A DNA stretch of 20,000 bases from Prorocentrum cordatum (GCA_963575745.1 CAUYUJ010015267.1:20001-40000), one strand, 5' to 3'. Positions 1 through 8,854 are shown, counted from the stretch's first letter. Made by a program: numbers and translations. The notes: generated from the sequence alone by a model not told the origin.

Positions 1-1
1 G

Positions 2-922
2 CCCGAGCAGTACATGCTGGGGGTGGTGGTGCCCTTTGATTTCAAGGACATAAGTGCCGCGACAGAAGCCATGAAGCGGTTCACGGCTGACTCCGTCTGG
101 CAGCTCACGACGCGGGCTTTCGACCCCAAGGGTAGGCCGGAGTTCAACAGCTGCCCTTTAAAACCAGTCCTGCTACTATCCAAGCCGACCGTGGCGACAA
201 GGGTGCCGCCCGCGAGCCTGGCAGTGCTGGGGCACCCTGCGAAGGGTTTGTGCGTAGCCTTGGACATCACGGGCATCATCGACCCTCTCGAGGACAGCAG
301 CGGCCGCCAGGTTCTGCCAGCAGCCGCCCACGCGGTGGAGCGTAAGTCTTTCGACTTCGTCGGCGAGTTCACCAGTATGGGCAAGCCCAGGCAGGCCAAC
401 AAGGCTGGCACCCTGTGCACAGTGGCAAACGCCGAGTTTATCGATGAAAACGGCGGGAAAATCACGGTGAGTGCGCGGCATGGCGCGCGCGCTTGTCTGT
501 TGAGGTTGCCGCCGGGAGCCGGCGTCTCAGTGGTCGGGTGCTCGGCCCCCCTGGAGGGCGGCGAGGTGAATGTCAACATTTGACCATGCGCCCACATCTG
601 CACGACTGGGGACCAAGCTCAGTCTCTGACAAGCATGGACCCCTCGCAGGTGACGGAGCGCGTCTTGACCGCCCAGTTTAAGCCACGGGGGCGTGATATG
701 GCGTCGTGCATGCAGGGCGAGGCACGCCCGACGCGCGCCGCGGCACTGGCGGACGCCATCGTCAGGACCGAGGCCATCACCTCCCAGATCAAACGGTGCC
801 TTTTGGACGCCCCGCTGAAAAAAGAGTTGCTGCGCGCGCAGGACGGCCGCCTCTTCATCAGGAGCTGCCGTCTGCGAGACGCCACACGCGGCGTCGACGT
901 CGACGCGATCGCCAACCCAGAG
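2..922 (+). CDS. Partial exon(s) of an unnamed protein with OB-fold-like stretches
   Basis: The window opens inside an open frame (PEQYMLGVVVPFDF...) with no start, so the 5' end lies to the left. The frame runs to a TGA at 581-583 and then continues in the same frame to 940. The residues alternate short hydrophobic strands and polar loops (VALDITGIID, SFDFVGEFTSMG, GEVNVNI, RLFIRSCRLRDATRGVDVD), which to me resembles nucleic-acid-binding OB folds of the RPA type; this is an impression, not an identification. The frame hits TAA at 941-943, but a GT donor (CAGAG|GTCCTT) at 923 is a reasonable exon end. The acceptor at 14858 keeps phase 0 and would extend the protein with the 14859-15695 exon. 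The TGA could be a decay mutation, a sequence error or read-through. Coding status is fairly sure; function is unknown. Confidence 0.6.
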
Positions 923-944
923 GTCCTTCAGTGCCTATTTTAAA

Positions 945-1190
945 CAACAGCGCTTTCTTATCTAATTTCTAGATAACGTAGCTTGTTGTCTAAAAAGTAC
1001 ACAACATAGTCATTAATAGACAACATGCATGTTAATTTGTATATTAAATGTAGTTCTGTGAAACATAGCGTTGCATAGCGTTGCACAGCGTTGCATACCA
1101 CATCATACCACGTCACATTATTGCATAGCTTAGCATGGTACTCAGCAAAGAGCAGCGCAGCATAGCATTGCATAGCACGGCCATTTCCAG
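945..1190. repeat. AT-rich dispersed repeat, copy 1
   Basis: This AT-rich island in GC-rich surroundings shares long collinear stretches with 8533-8815 in the same orientation. Shared blocks include TAGCTTGTTGTCTA, ACAACATAGTCA, CAACATGCATGTTAAT, a 10-bp unit CATAGCGTTG tandemly present about three times (1064-1093), and TTGCATAGCTTAGCATGG. No open frame of note lies in it. It ends about 160 bp before the candidate start codon of Gene A, and copy 2 likewise sits just upstream of Gene B. It could be a mobile-element end, a shared upstream region, or an ordinary dispersed repeat. Confidence 0.8.
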
Positions 1191-1347
1191 TATGATGCAT
1201 TGCGTTTATTCGCGTGGTTCTCGGCGCCAGATAGTCGCGCTTCGGCGCGGCGTAGGTCCACGGGCGGCGTTGGGGTAACGAGATGTCTCTTGGCGCACGG
1301 CCCTGCGAGCTATTCAGAATTTCCAGTCGTTACTTTTTGCTTTCGCC

Positions 1348-2523
1348 ATGGCAGTTCAGATTCAAGCAGGATCGATGCAGTCACCCGACAGCCAGACCCA
1401 AGACTGGCGGTCCTCATCTCGCACAATATGCTCTGATGCACAACAGATTGCAGGTGCGATTTTGGCCGCGGTCCCAAGCGCCGATTACTTTGACTATGGG
1501 GCCGATCCTGGCGGAGACAGCCTCACGACAGAGTGCGCGGATCAGCTTATGAAGTATTCCTTGTTCCTCAGGGAGCTGGGTGCGATCTCCCCCAACTTCA
1601 GCTTCTCCCAGAAGGCAACCGAGGACGCGTTCAAGCAGGCAGCCACCGAACAAACGTGGAAGGTCGGCAAAGGCGCGATGGAGAAGTGGGCGGAGTCGCA
1701 GGGCAAACTGATTAGAAGCATGGGCGCGTACCTGTACAACCCCAACCGACTGCAAATCAGACCCCATCGAAGGCTCCGAAGTGGTTCAATAACCTGATGG
1801 CGAAGATCGAGAGCGAGGGCGCACCAGGTTCAGCATCGGCGGCGTCAACGCCAGCTTCAGCATCAGCTGCGCCTCCACCGTCGGCAGCGCCACGCCAATT
1901 ATCACATCGCATTGGGTTCGATTTAACTGGGCCTACTTCGAAAGTTTGGAGGTCAACGGATAAGAAGACGCACGAGTTCACCGAGGACATCTACGAGCCG
2001 AAGGGCTCTTTATTTATGCCCGCCAAGTGGGGGGGGGGCGGAATGAATGCAGAGCTGCACGCCTTGACCGCGGACGATTGGAAGAGCAGGGGGTCGCGAA
2101 CCGCGAAGGCTAAACCGCGGCATTGGGTGGGGGAGCTCAACGACGGCACGAAGGTGGAGGTGAAACCCCCCCCCCCCCCCCCCCGACCGCGACAACCCTG
2201 GGGCGACCGTCGCCGTCGGTGGCAGCCAAAAAGTCCAGATATCATGCAGGGGGCTCGGCGCCGACGGAGCGATCGAGTGGCTCGCGAAGCATGCCGAGGC
2301 TTTCGCTGCTGGGAGGGCGACTGTGGAAGCGATCAAGGCTGCGAAAGCACAAGTTGATGGCGATGTTCCCAAGCGCCCAACAGCGGTTCGCCCGAAGCCA
2401 GCAGCGAAGGCAGACGACGACGAGGAGGGCCCTACCGAGAACAACGAGGAGGGCGAGGAGGAAGAAGCCGTCCACGACGAGGAGCTGGGGGAGGAGGATG
2501 ACGAGGCCGACCAGGACATCAGG
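1348..2523 (+). CDS. Gene A, exon 1: unnamed dinoflagellate-type protein, N-terminal part (frame-broken)
   Basis: The start ATG at 1348 has a good eukaryotic context (CGCCATGG). The reading goes through three frames. The first, 1348 to about 1740, is a helix-rich segment (YSLFLRELGAISPNFSFSQ). A one-base slip at the CCCC run 1740-1743 leads to TPSKAPKWFNNLMAKIESEG, an Ala/Pro/Ser linker and a folded-looking block (RIGFDLTGPTSKVW; EPKGSLFMPAKW; RHWVGELNDGTKVEV). A 19-C run at 2166-2184 shifts frame again into DRDNPGATVAVGGSQKVQI, AIEWLAKHAEAFAAGRATVE and a strongly acidic tail (2430-2520). I have the impression of having met the NPGA...SQKVQ segment in other dinoflagellate proteins but cannot name it. 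GT at 2524 (CAGG|GTGCGC) is the likely donor. Both frame breaks sit in homopolymers, suggesting indels rather than introns. Confidence 0.6.
2166..2184. repeat. Poly-C tract (19 C) inside Gene A exon 1
   Basis: Nineteen consecutive C follow the codons for KVEVK. The frame on the left (through 2165) and the good coding frame on the right (from 2185, DRDNPGATVAV) differ by one base, so the tract length is what breaks the gene. It would encode a Pro run if in frame. Confidence 0.9.
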
Positions 2524-2885
2524 GTGCGCGAAACCATTCTACTATACTCTATTCGCTTTGGAAAAAAAAAAAATTGGATCGCTCGATTTGCTTTGGGCTG
2601 CTAGATTCTCTTTGGAACGCTCGATATTCTTTGGGTCAATTCATCGATCGATTCGCTGATGGCCGACACGTGGTGTTAAGTATGTTTTCCACTGTTGCAT
2701 CGTTTCGCTTGAAACGCCCCCGCAATCCATCGAGGCGCGAGGATGGGCGAGGAGGAAGATCAGGAGGAGAGGGGGGGGAGGACGAAATGCAGGAGGAGGA
2801 GGAGCAGGAGGAGGAGGAGGAAGAGCAGGAGGGCTAGGAGGAACACGGGGGAGGCTGAGGCATAGCAGGTCGGAGTTCCCCCGAG
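2524..2885 (+). other. Candidate intron of Gene A
   Basis: GT at 2524 and AG at 2884-2885 join two coding frames in phase 0 (acidic tail ...DQDIR to GAAVPKKPSAAQ). The interior has an A-rich run (2562-2572), a degenerate repeat of TCGAT...TTTGG-like words (2578-2650) and a purine tract of GGA/GAG triplets (about 2740-2835) just before the acceptor. There is no pyrimidine tract at the 3' end. The boundaries are my choice among several AG sites. Confidence 0.45.
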
Positions 2886-3163
2886 GGCGCCGCCGTCCCC
2901 AAGAAGCCCTCGGCCGCCCAGATCGAGCCCGAGACAACTGGGGCCGCCATTCGCAAGAGGCCCTCCGCCGCCGTGGGCGAGCCTGCAGCCTTCAAGAAGC
3001 CTGCCTTAGGGGCCTCGAAGAGGACCTCTGGGGAGGCTTCCGCCACTTCATCGCCAAAGCGGCGCGCCCGCAGCCCATCGCAGGAGGCGCCGGCAGCCGC
3101 TGAGGATGCCGATGAGGACAGGTCAGGCATGGAGGGCCCCCAGATGTCTTCCATCTATTCCAG
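2886..3163 (+). CDS. Gene A, internal exon with basic KRPSAA-type repeats
   Basis: The open frame reads basic, Ala/Pro/Ser-rich sequence with repeated modules KKPSAAQIE, RKRPSAAVGE and FKKPALGASKR, then PKRRARSPSQE and an acidic patch before GMEGPQMSSIYSRFYARG. KKPSA/KRPSA modules are, in my memory, common in dinoflagellate proteins and suit nuclear, nucleic-acid-binding tails; function is not shown. A GT donor at 3164 (TTCCAG|GTTCTATG) is canonical but its phase does not match the best acceptor at 3991, so either another exon is missing or the boundary is wrong. The frame itself stays open to 3275. Confidence 0.5.
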
Positions 3164-3239
3164 GTTCTATGCTCGTGGCGTCGCGGACCACCCCAAGCGG
3201 CGACAGTCGGACTGCCCCCAACAAAAACACCTAACCTTG

Positions 3240-3410
3240 AGAGGGGCAGCCATAAACAGAAAGCATGGCAGATGAAAACAACAGGACCCGAAACTTCTGA
3301 GGAATGGGATCTGAAACTAAGAGGACCGAAAACACAGGGCCCGACCAGCGACAGGACCGACGCGCGAAGATTTGAAGGGTTCGAAAACTCAAGACGTCAA
3401 GCAGTAACTT
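3240..3410. other. Gene-poor stretch rich in CGAAAAC/ACCGA words (intron-like)
   Basis: This stretch has no credible coding. It is built from short recurring words such as GGACCCGAAAC, GGACCGAAAAC and GGCCCGACC. Similar CTCGAAAACTGAA words occur at 8108-8160, next to another duplicated GCGATGCAT block. That suggests that both places carry diverged copies of one intron-inhabiting repeat. Confidence 0.4.
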
Positions 3411-3431
3411 AAGTCGTACCTCGGTGAATTT

Positions 3432-3634
3432 GGCGATGCAGTCAGCCTGAATGCGCGATGATTGCGATTCCACTGATCGACGCGATGCATCGGCCATGCA
3501 TTTCCTTGCCCCGACCCTTGGCCACTTGAAGGCCGCGCCTCGATGCGTCGGCGATGCAGCCAGCATGGGCGCGCGATGCCGCGATGACCGACGCGATGCA
3601 TCGGCGGCCCCATCCCCTGGCCACTTGAAGGCTC
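3432..3634. repeat. Two tandem copies of a ~118-bp GCGATGCA-rich unit
   Basis: GGCGATGCAG occurs at 3432-3441 and 3550-3559. Each is followed by a GCGCGATG...GCGATG...GACGCGATGCATCGG block and then GGCCACTTGAAGGC (about 3520 and 3619). The second copy is shorter by an internal deletion. It lies in the non-coding stretch between Gene A exons. Confidence 0.75.
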
Positions 3635-3839
3635 GAGACCGCTGCAGGCGGGAAAGAGCCTTCGACACAGACCGACGCCCCCCCCCCCCAGAGCTGCGGC
3701 GCGAGCGATGAGCAGGGCCGACGATCACTATGAACGCGGAGACGAACAAATTCGCACCCCCGACGCCGCGGGCTCGCAAGGCACAGCGGTGGAACGAAGA
3801 TAAAAGGACACCCGAGGACGTGGAAGGAGGCGAACGAGG

Positions 3840-3985
3840 GCGGCAGGGGGGGTGAGCTAGGAGGTAGAGGATGGATGAGGATAAGGAGGAAAGAGAGAGG
3901 AGGGGGGGGATGAAGAGGAGGAGGAGAAGACCAAGAGGATGAGGACGGGGAGGAGGAGGATGATGATGATGAGGAGGAGGGGGAT
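3840..3985 (+). repeat. GAGGAT/GAGGAG purine tract before an exon
   Basis: Almost pure G/A triplets with some GAT run up to the likely acceptor CACAG at 3991. As at other exons here, a polypurine rather than a polypyrimidine tract precedes the 3' splice site. Confidence 0.8.
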
Positions 3986-3991
3986 CCACAG

Positions 3992-5118
3992 GCGCGCTGG
4001 GCTTCGGCCCGTTGTCCGATTCTAAGCTCGCCGCGCTCGACGCCGAGGCCCAGCTGGAGGCGTCGCAGCTGATCAGGGATTGCGACCGGCACATGGAGCA
4101 GATCGAGCAGCAGCAGACGCAGCAGCTTCGGCGCATCAGGGAGGAGCGCGTGCTGAAGTTCCAGAAGCACTTGGAGACCGCCCGTCCCCGTTCGCCCGCC
4201 GACTCGCAAGCTTCGGACAGCTCGCGCCGCATCACTGGCGGTGGCCGGCGCGAGAAACCAGATGAGGCTGAGACGCAGCTCGACGCAGCCGCCGCCGAGC
4301 CGCCCGCAGCCGAGGCCTCGCCCGCAGCCGCTGATGAGCCAGCCGCTGAGCCAGCCGCTGAGGCAGCTGGAGCGGGGCTGGCAGCCGCGGCGCCCGCGGG
4401 CGACGAGACCGACGACGAGGGGAAGGACGAAAAGGAGGACGAGAAGGAGCCCCAGCTCGATGAGGCCAAGGGCCGCAAGGTCCGCAGCCCGCCCATCGAC
4501 AAGGTCGCCGCGTCGACAGGCTGGGCGCCGAAGCTCGCCGAGGGGAAGGCTCCGCACCAGAGGGACATCAGCAATATCCCGCTGCCTGGGCCAACGATGA
4601 GAGCGCCGCGGAACTGGAAGCTCAGGGAACGTAGCCCGCCCCCCGAGTCCGAGTCTGACGACGATCACCCGAAGCCCGTGGGGAAGAAGAAGAATATGGG
4701 TGGGGGCATGCCGCCGCCGAGCAAGAGAGCGCGCCGCCGACTCCCCGAGTCCGAGTCTGAGGACGAGCGCCCGAAGCCCGTGGGGAAGAGGTCGATGGAT
4801 GTCGAGAGGTCGAGAGCCGAAACTGGTCTGCTTGCGAGCGCGCGCATGCCGCCACCGAGCAAGAGATCGCGCCATGACGAGGCAGCCGACGGAGACCTGG
4901 CAACGCCGACGGAATCGGGCATTGCGACTCCGCCTCAGTTCACTCCCGATAACATTCCAGAGAACGGAGTGGCGGCGCAGGCCGCCGCCAAGCTGCAGGC
5001 CATGATCCAACAGCAAGGGATCGCACCCACTGGTGATGATGACAGCGACGACGACCAGCCCAAGGTTAAGGGCAAGCGCAACCTTACCAGCGATAAGCAG
5101 ACCATCCAGGCGGTCGAG
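3992..5118 (+). CDS. Gene A, internal exon: coiled-coil segment, acidic/basic linker and SR-like repeats
   Basis: The frame is open from the acceptor (CACAG|GCGCGC) to a TGA at 5140-5142. The first ~60 codons form an amphipathic Gln/Glu/Arg helix (IRDCDRHMEQIEQQQTQQLR), a likely coiled coil. Then comes an Ala/Glu/Pro linker, an acidic patch (DETDDEGKDEKEDEKE) and a duplicated module: PESESDDDHPKPVGKKKN and PESESEDERPKPVGKRSMD, 102 bp apart, with MPPPSKRARR and MPPPSKRSRH, 138 bp apart. The SKRAR/SKRSR and KPVGKK patches look like nuclear localisation signals beside acidic phosphorylation-type stretches, suggesting a nuclear scaffold; that is inference. A GT after GAG at 5118 might be a donor, but no acceptor before 5161 keeps the frame cleanly. 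Confidence 0.65.
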
Positions 5119-5160
5119 GTTGGGAGCTGCGAGTGGCCTTGACGGATCGCACTTGGCAGC

Positions 5161-5898
5161 GTGCGGAGGCGCGCCAAGCAGGACGACAAGGTTCTCGCTA
5201 AGGAGGACACGGCTGAGGTGAAGAAGAAATGGCTGATGAAGTTGCACCCCGCGGCCGTCGCGAAGTCCAAGACGCGCGAGACGAGCTGCGGCGAGGAGTT
5301 CATCAAGCATGGGAAATACGTATCATTCTTGCGCATGCTCTACGAAGAAGGAGGGCCAGTGGGCCATCTCGACGCGGAGACGGTGAGGGCCTGCAAGTGG
5401 AACTGCGAGCAGTGCTTTCTGATGGGGCATCCTTGCGTTAAGGTGGCAGCGCACGGCGGCGCTAAGTTCCTCTGGTTCTCGGGCGAGTACAAGGAGTGCT
5501 TCAAGAAAGAATGGAAGTCGTTCAAGAAGCAGCGCGAGAAGGAGACCGCCGAGCTGCAGAACCGCCCCGCAGCTCTTCCTGCGCCGCCAGGTGGTGAGGG
5601 CGCTGGCACTGCAGGCGGCGGAGATGGCAAGCGCAAAGGCGCTGGCAAGGTCGAGCGCAAGACGCCGCATCCTGCAGTGAAGGCGCTGGGCAACTCTCGC
5701 AAGACGGTGATGGCGACTAAGGGCGTGCTGAGCTCCACGAACACGTTGCTGCGCGCGATCCGCCACGACGAGAACCACATCATGATGATCAACGCCAGCG
5801 TCCGCCGGAGGCTCGAGAGTCAGGAGCATGACCTCAAGAGCCTGATCAACGACACCGAGCTCGGCAAGCAGCTGATGCTCGGCGTCGATGCTGCAGAG
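5161..5898 (+). CDS. Gene A, internal exon with a Cys-rich motif
   Basis: Same frame as the preceding exon, separated only by the TGA at 5140-5142. The protein is basic (AKQDDKVLAKEDTAEVKKKW) then folded-looking: FIKHGKYVSFLRMLYEEGG, a cysteine cluster CKWNCEQCFLMGHPCVKV (about codons 77-94) that could bind zinc, and FLWFSGEYKECFKKEWKSFK. A Gly/Ala linker and a helical C-terminal part (NTLLRAIRHDENHIMMINAS) follow. The likely donor is a GC site at 5899 (GCAGAG|GCGACT), a type known in dinoflagellate introns; beyond it the frame runs into GAG repeats. I recognise no named domain. Coding is convincing from composition and from the absence of stops over 245 codons. Confidence 0.65.
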
Positions 5899-6399
5899 GC
5901 GACTGGGAGGAGGATGAGCCTAATGAGGAGGAGGAGGATGAGGAGGGGGAGGGTGGGGAGGAGGATGAGGAGGAGGAGGGTCAGGAGGAGGAGGATCAGG
6001 AGGAACGCGAGCGGGCTTGGGGGCGCTTCTGGAACCCATCCCCCGTCCGCCCTGGAGGTTCTGCTGCGCCCGAGGCCCTCGGTGATTGTTTTGGCGGGCG
6101 CCCCAAACCAGCGCCCGCTGTGATGAAGGATGAGGAGGAGAAAAAATGATGAAAAGGAGGTGGAAGAAGGATGGGGAGGTGGAGAAGATGGATGAGGAGG
6201 TGGAAGGAGGAGGAGAAGAAGGATGAGGACGTGAGGAGGAGGAGGAGGAGGAGGAGGAGGAGGAGGAGGAGAAGAAGGATGAGGAGGTGGAAGGAGGAGA
6301 AGGATGAGGAGGACAAGGCTGAGGGGGAGAAGGAGGAGGAGGAGGAGGATAGAGGAGGATGTTGAGGGGGGGGAGGAATGCGAGGGTGACGTTTCTGAG
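5899..6399 (+). other. Candidate GC-AG intron of Gene A filled with GAG repeats
   Basis: GC donor at 5899 and AG at 6398-6399 join in phase 0 (LMLGVDAAE to VKKIAEATIVKE); an alternative acceptor at 6383-6384 is also in phase. The interior holds two GAG/AGG purine arrays (about 5905-6005 and 6121-6385) around a ~115-bp unique core (6006-6120). Reading these arrays as Arg- or Leu-rich proteins is spurious. Confidence 0.5.
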
Positions 6400-6612
6400 G
6401 TGAAGAAGATCGCAGAGGCAACGATTGTGAAGGAGGCCGCCGCGCTCGTGAGCTTGCAGGAGGGGCCCATCGATCAGCTGCTCAAGCTAGTCACCAGAAC
6501 CCACAAGGCCCTCTCCCAGTTCGCGAGCGACAGCGACGAGGCTCCTCTGTCAGCGAGGAAGGAGAGGAAGGGCGGCAAGGCCAAGGGTGGGAGGCAGTGG
6601 AGTGCCGATAGT
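6400..6612 (+). CDS. Gene A, last visible exon
   Basis: The short open segment reads VKKIAEATIVKEAAALVSLQ, then GPIDQLLKLVTRTHKALSQF, an acidic patch (ASDSDEAP) and a Lys/Gly-rich tail (KERKGGKAKGGRQW). The first part looks like two amphipathic helices. A terminal stop is not obvious; the frame runs on into repeats, and a GC donor near 6591 (GGGAG|GCAGTG) is possible. No further Gene A exon was found downstream, so the 3' end is unresolved. Confidence 0.5.
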
Positions 6613-6665
6613 CCGACAATCCGACATGATGATATTTTCCCTTCTCGGGGCCTCCCCCTATCACA

Positions 6666-6857
6666 TCCTCCTCCTCCTCCTCCTCCTCCTCCTCCTCCTC
6701 CTCCTGTCGATCCCCCTGCGCTCGAACTTAAGGGGGCTCAAGAATCCCAGATCTCGAAGTCTCCCTCGAAGGGAGGAGGAGGGGAGGAGGAGGAGGAGGA
6801 GGAGGGGGGGGGAGGAGGAGGAGGAGGGGGGGGAGGAGGAGAGGAAGAGGAGGTGAA
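6666..6857. repeat. (TCC)n and (GGA)n tracts as an inverted pair
   Basis: A 40-bp pure CTC/TCC run (6666-6705) is followed after ~68 bp by a purine GAG/GGA run (6774-6857). The two are reverse complements and could pair in single strands. The open frames through here are low-complexity artefacts. Confidence 0.85.
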
Positions 6858-7002
6858 GTAGGGAGGAGGAGGAGCAAAAGCAAGTGAAGGTGGATCGTCA
6901 TTTTGGATTCGGGTCATCTCGAGCGATGCTAGCTGCGGTTGCGTCCTGTGACTCGGGAGTCCAGTGCGCGAGTGGGCAGCTCGAGAGAGAGCGCGGCTAG
7001 AA

Positions 7003-7130
7003 TTTTCAATGAAATTCAGGGATTTCGGGCTTCGCATGTGCAAATCCAATTTTTCTTTCATGAAAGTCCGGGATTTTTCAGAAAATGTAACGTCTCCCGG
7101 GATTCTTCATGAAAGTGTCCGGCCCCCGGC
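7003..7130. repeat. Three degenerate copies of TTCATGAAAGTCCGGGATT
   Basis: Related words occur near 7004 (TCAATGAAATTCAGGGATTT), 7057 (TTCATGAAAGTCCGGGATTT) and 7107 (TTCATGAAAGTGTCCGGCC), about 50 bp apart. The core TTTCATGAAA is palindromic. No gene is seen between 6860 and 7170. Confidence 0.6.
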
Positions 7131-7172
7131 ACTTTTGTCGCTTTTCCCCGGCAGTTTTGAGGATGCGCCAAC

Positions 7173-7520
7173 GGTGAGCCATCGGTGAGCCACCGGCGAT
7201 CCATCGGTGCGAACCACAATCCGTCCGAAACATTCAAAATCTACCGGTGAGCCACCGGTGAGCCCCCACCCCCATCGGTGAGCCATCGGTGAGCCATCGG
7301 TGAGCCATCGGTGAACCATCGGTGAACCCTTGGTGAACCCTCTGTGGGCCCTCTGTGGCTGTGGCCCTCTGGGGGTCCATTGGCCTCAGTGGACCATCTT
7401 TGACCCTCTGTGGCCCTCTGTGGACCCTGTGGCCCTCTGTGGACCCTCTGTGAACCCTCTCTGGCCCTCTGTGACCCTCTGGAACTGTTTGTGAACCCTC
7501 TGTGACCCATCTGGAGACCC
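7173..7520. repeat. Minisatellite of 11-bp units that change along the array
   Basis: The array begins as GGTGAGCCATC repeats (7173-7219, interrupted to 7246, resumed to about 7325), passes through GGTGAACCATC and GTGAACCCTCT, and ends as GTGGACCCTCT/GTGGCCCTCT units (to about 7520). The units are clearly related, so this is one array drifting in sequence along its length. Minus-strand frames through it encode only repeated HRWLTDGSP-like peptides and are not genes. Confidence 0.9.
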
Positions 7521-7624
7521 TTGATATATTCTGGATACTCGTAATGCTCATGCACCTGCCACTGCCCGATCCCCGCTTGAGCAGCCGATCTCGAAGCCCG
7601 AAACCGTGAGTGTAGCGCCTGGGC

Positions 7625-7870
7625 GCGCGTCCATCTTCCCTCCTCGCAGGGATCCCTCCTCCATTCTCCTCCTTCTCTTCCATCTTCCCTCCTCATGCTT
7701 ATGCTGCTGTTCCCTCTGCTCCTCATCATGCTCCTCATGTTGTTTCTCTTCATGCTCCTCCTGCTGCTCCTCCTGCTCTTTCCTGCTCCTCCTGGTCATC
7801 CTTCATCCCTTCTCCTTGTTGGCACTTTCTCCTGCTACCTCTCCCTGCCTTCACCGCCCTCTTCCTCGGA
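7625..7870. repeat. CTCCT/ATGCTCCTC pyrimidine tract
   Basis: Low-complexity pyrimidine-rich DNA with recurring CATGCTCCTC and TGCTGCTCCTC words. The Leu-rich frames through it are not credible proteins. Confidence 0.75.
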
Positions 7871-7975
7871 GATGTCCTCTGGCATTCATCAGAGAGCGAA
7901 ACATGAACATTCGCGCCAGCCTGGCACCCTCCCCCACCATCCACCAGTGCCGGTCGCCTTCCGACTGCGCTGGAC

Positions 7976-8340
7976 GGTTGCGATGCATGACGCCGCAGGC
8001 TTTGTCTCTTAGGCGTTGGCGACGACGAGCGGCGGAGCTGTTGGACGCAGGAAGAACTCGAGTCTGCAGCTCTGCGAGGATGGCAGAGCACAGGAAATTC
8101 CGAGGACCACCGAATAAAGAGGCTCGAAAACTGAAAGCAATGAAACTAGAAAACTGAACGCCCACGAACGCCGAGAAGTTTGGAGCGCATCATCTCCCGT
8201 CGTGCTGGGAGGTTGCGATGCATGCAAAGTCAGACTTCTTCCTTCCTTGGCGTTGGCGACGAGCGGCTAAGCCGTTCGACGTGGCAAGGAAGGAAGAACT
8301 CTGCCGCTCTGCAGCGCGACCACCTGGCGCGGCGAGAGAT
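7976..8340. repeat. Two diverged copies of a ~235-bp block
   Basis: GGTTGCGATGCAT occurs at 7976-7988 and 8211-8223, GGCGTTGGCGACGA at about 8012 and 8249, and GGAAGAACTC with a GCAGCTCTGC-like word in both (about 8050 and 8295). Between and after the copies are A-rich CGAAAAC words. No coding is supported from 6613 to 8530. Confidence 0.65.
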
Positions 8341-8532
8341 CCGAAAAACAACAACAAAAATGAGCAATGGACGACCAGGCCACCACGAATTCAAAATACC
8401 GCAAAGTTAAAGGATCGAGGGTCGAATACGAAGAAGTAGGAAGACAGATAGGCTCAACGCCGATGGGACGTTGAAGTACCGAAACCTAAGACGCCCTAAA
8501 ACTGAGATGGCCGATGAAGCGGCTAGTGTCTA

Positions 8533-8815
8533 TTAAAAACAACGACGTTGTCTCACCTATCTGTATATAACATAGCTTGTTGTCTACAACATAAACAACA
8601 TAGTCAATCATAGGCAACATGCATGTTAATTGCAAGCTAGGTGAATTTATGCATTACATAGCGTTGCATAGCGTTGCACAGCGTTGTATAGCTCATCGTA
8701 CCACATAGCAGTATTGCATAACTTAGCATGGCACGCTGCAAAACAGCAGCACATCATAGCATGGCACACAACAGAGAGCAACGCCGCAACACAGCATAGC
8801 GAAACACACACATGA
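8533..8815. repeat. AT-rich dispersed repeat, copy 2
   Basis: Collinear with 945-1190: AAACAACG, ACATAGCTTGTTGTCTA, AACAACATAGTCAAT, GCAACATGCATGTTAATT, three CATAGCGTTG-type units (8657-8686) and TTGCATAACTTAGCATGGCA. The tail (CAACAGAGAGCAACGC...GCATAGCGAAACACA) partly recurs at 11993-12030, just after Gene B. It could therefore be part of a mobile element enclosing Gene B, or a promoter-side repeat. Confidence 0.8.
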
Positions 8816-8823
8816 GCTCTACT

Positions 8824-8847
8824 TCCGTAGCCGTGGTTCGCTCGAAG
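8824..8847 (+). other. Diverged spliced-leader-like sequence upstream of Gene B
   Basis: TCCGTAGCC (8824-8832) equals the first nine bases of the dinoflagellate SL as I know it. It is followed by GTGGTTCGCTCGAAG, which loosely resembles the SL remainder (ATTTTGGCTCAAG) with changes and two extra bases. It ends 7 bp before the ATG at 8855, where a relict SL from a retroposed mRNA would sit. The match is partial and may be chance. Confidence 0.3.
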
Positions 8848-8854
8848 CTGGATT

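Noticed and set aside
2323-2604. Separate small acidic protein
   Set aside because: The frame continues upstream to the poly-C tract, so it is part of Gene A exon 1 rather than its own gene.
3442-5310. 622-codon open frame on the minus strand
   Set aside because: It is antisense to the convincing + strand exon at 3992-5118; its Arg/Leu/Ser-rich composition and Pro/Ser runs come from reading GAG repeats backwards.
7173-7520. Regularly spaced short repeats as a possible CRISPR array
   Set aside because: Units are contiguous 11-mers with no spacers, and the genome is eukaryotic.
7234-7753. Repetitive minus-strand proteins rich in HRWLTDGSP and EGPQRVHRG
   Set aside because: These are direct translations of the 11-bp minisatellite, open in several frames at once.
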